6,576 nt of DNA from Thermohalobaculum sp050331335 (lineage in GTDB: Bacteria > Pseudomonadota > Alphaproteobacteria > Rhodobacterales > Rhodobacteraceae). Shown piece after piece: positions 6,457-6,576 of the stretch. The stretch is from the NCBI GenBank assembly GCA_050331335.1, contig JBHJGY010000098.1, positions 1 through 6,576 on the forward strand, given 5' to 3'. Position 1 is the stretch's first letter. Every line of letters starts with the position of its first letter. Both the position numbers and the translations under genes were made by a program. Under the pieces are notes generated by a model. It did not search any database, was not told where the DNA came from, and saw nothing but the letters and a program-made list of their open reading frames with translations.

Positions 6457-6478
6457 GGGGCGGCGCCGGCGCCGCCCC
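6457..6478. terminator. Orphan 22-bp perfect GC palindrome
   Basis: GGGGCGGCGCC (6457-6467) is followed immediately by its exact reverse complement (6468-6478), giving a very stable hairpin of about 9 bp with a tiny loop. The plus strand continues ATTCCCTTCT, which is pyrimidine-rich but not a T-run. It is ~370 bp past the ispA stop. It could end a longer ispA transcript, a small RNA, or a transcript from the right; its orientation is unclear. Confidence 0.45.
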
Positions 6479-6524
6479 ATTCCCTTCTGGGTGGTGTCCT
6501 TTGCCGAGAGGCCCGATCACCCTG

Positions 6525-6566
6525 AGCAGCGGGCCCCGCCGAGCACACAAAACTTGGGCCCATGCT
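6525..6566. repeat. Inverted repeat at the window edge
   Basis: AGCA-GC-GGGCCC (6525-6536) pairs with GGGCCC-A-TGCT (6556-6566) around a 19-nt loop with a CACACAAAACTT stretch. Stem of 6 + 4 bp with a small internal loop. It may be a leader structure of the gene that follows, since ATG codons lie at 6562 and 6568, but nothing downstream can be seen. Confidence 0.3.
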
Positions 6567-6576
6567 GATGGTTGAG

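Larger units (their letters stand above)
6084..6576. other. Gene-poor 3' region (~490 bp)
   Basis: No ORF here resembles a known family. An AT-richer patch (6103-6140) follows ispA. An 82-codon minus-strand ORF (GTG 6377 to TGA 6129) has GGAGGG 8-9 nt upstream, but mixed third-position base use unlike its neighbours and no recognisable domain. A plus-strand ORF from GTG 6196 runs to 6525, straight through the GC palindrome at 6457-6478. Both are more likely chance than genes. No tRNA, rRNA or recognisable ncRNA core motif was seen. The region probably holds the promoter or leader of a gene beyond the window, or a decayed remnant. Confidence 0.5.

Noticed and set aside
1..6576. CRISPR array, tRNA/rRNA gene, insertion sequence or phage attachment site
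   Set aside because: No regularly spaced repeats, no tRNA-like cloverleaf or rRNA signature, no transposase motif and no terminal inverted repeats with target duplications were seen on either strand.

Overview
The window is high-GC DNA with short intergenic gaps and the GTG/ATG start and GGAG-type Shine-Dalgarno usage of a proteobacterium. The gene families (tandem PilJ-type sensor, HpnN-family RND transporter with a partner MlaC/HpnM protein, MlaA lipoprotein, class I farnesyl diphosphate synthase) point to an alphaproteobacterium. The genus cannot be read from the sequence.

Layout: (1) Positions 1-702 (+) hold the 3' part of a protein made of two tandem PilJ-type sensor repeats with no output domain. 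(2) A strong GC-rich hairpin (743-775) separates it from a convergent minus-strand operon. (3) That operon (transcribed 4042 to 782) encodes an HpnN-family RND/MMPL lipid transporter and then, 51 bp downstream, a secreted MlaC/HpnM-type lipid-binding protein. (4) A 174-bp divergent intergenic region carries a perfect 7-bp dyad and a weak promoter-like sequence. (5) On the plus strand lie an MlaA/VacJ outer-membrane lipoprotein gene (4217-4984), a 142-bp gap with a 15-bp tandem repeat and two start/stop-overlapping mini-ORFs, and an IspA-type farnesyl diphosphate synthase gene (5127-6083). (6) The last ~490 bp has no convincing gene but contains an orphan 22-bp perfect GC palindrome and a second inverted repeat at the edge.

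How the genes may work together: MlaA (outer membrane), the MlaC-like protein (periplasm) and the HpnN-like RND pump (inner membrane) together form a plausible complete envelope-spanning lipid pathway. The RND pump stands where the MlaFEDB ABC transporter stands in the classical Mla system. HpnN relatives move hopanoids toward the outer membrane, and IspA makes farnesyl diphosphate, the precursor of squalene and hopanoids. A link between isoprenoid lipid supply and its transport is therefore attractive but is inference: no squalene/hopene cyclase or other hpn gene is in the window. This RND-Mla locus is the most interesting system here; its parts belong to known families.
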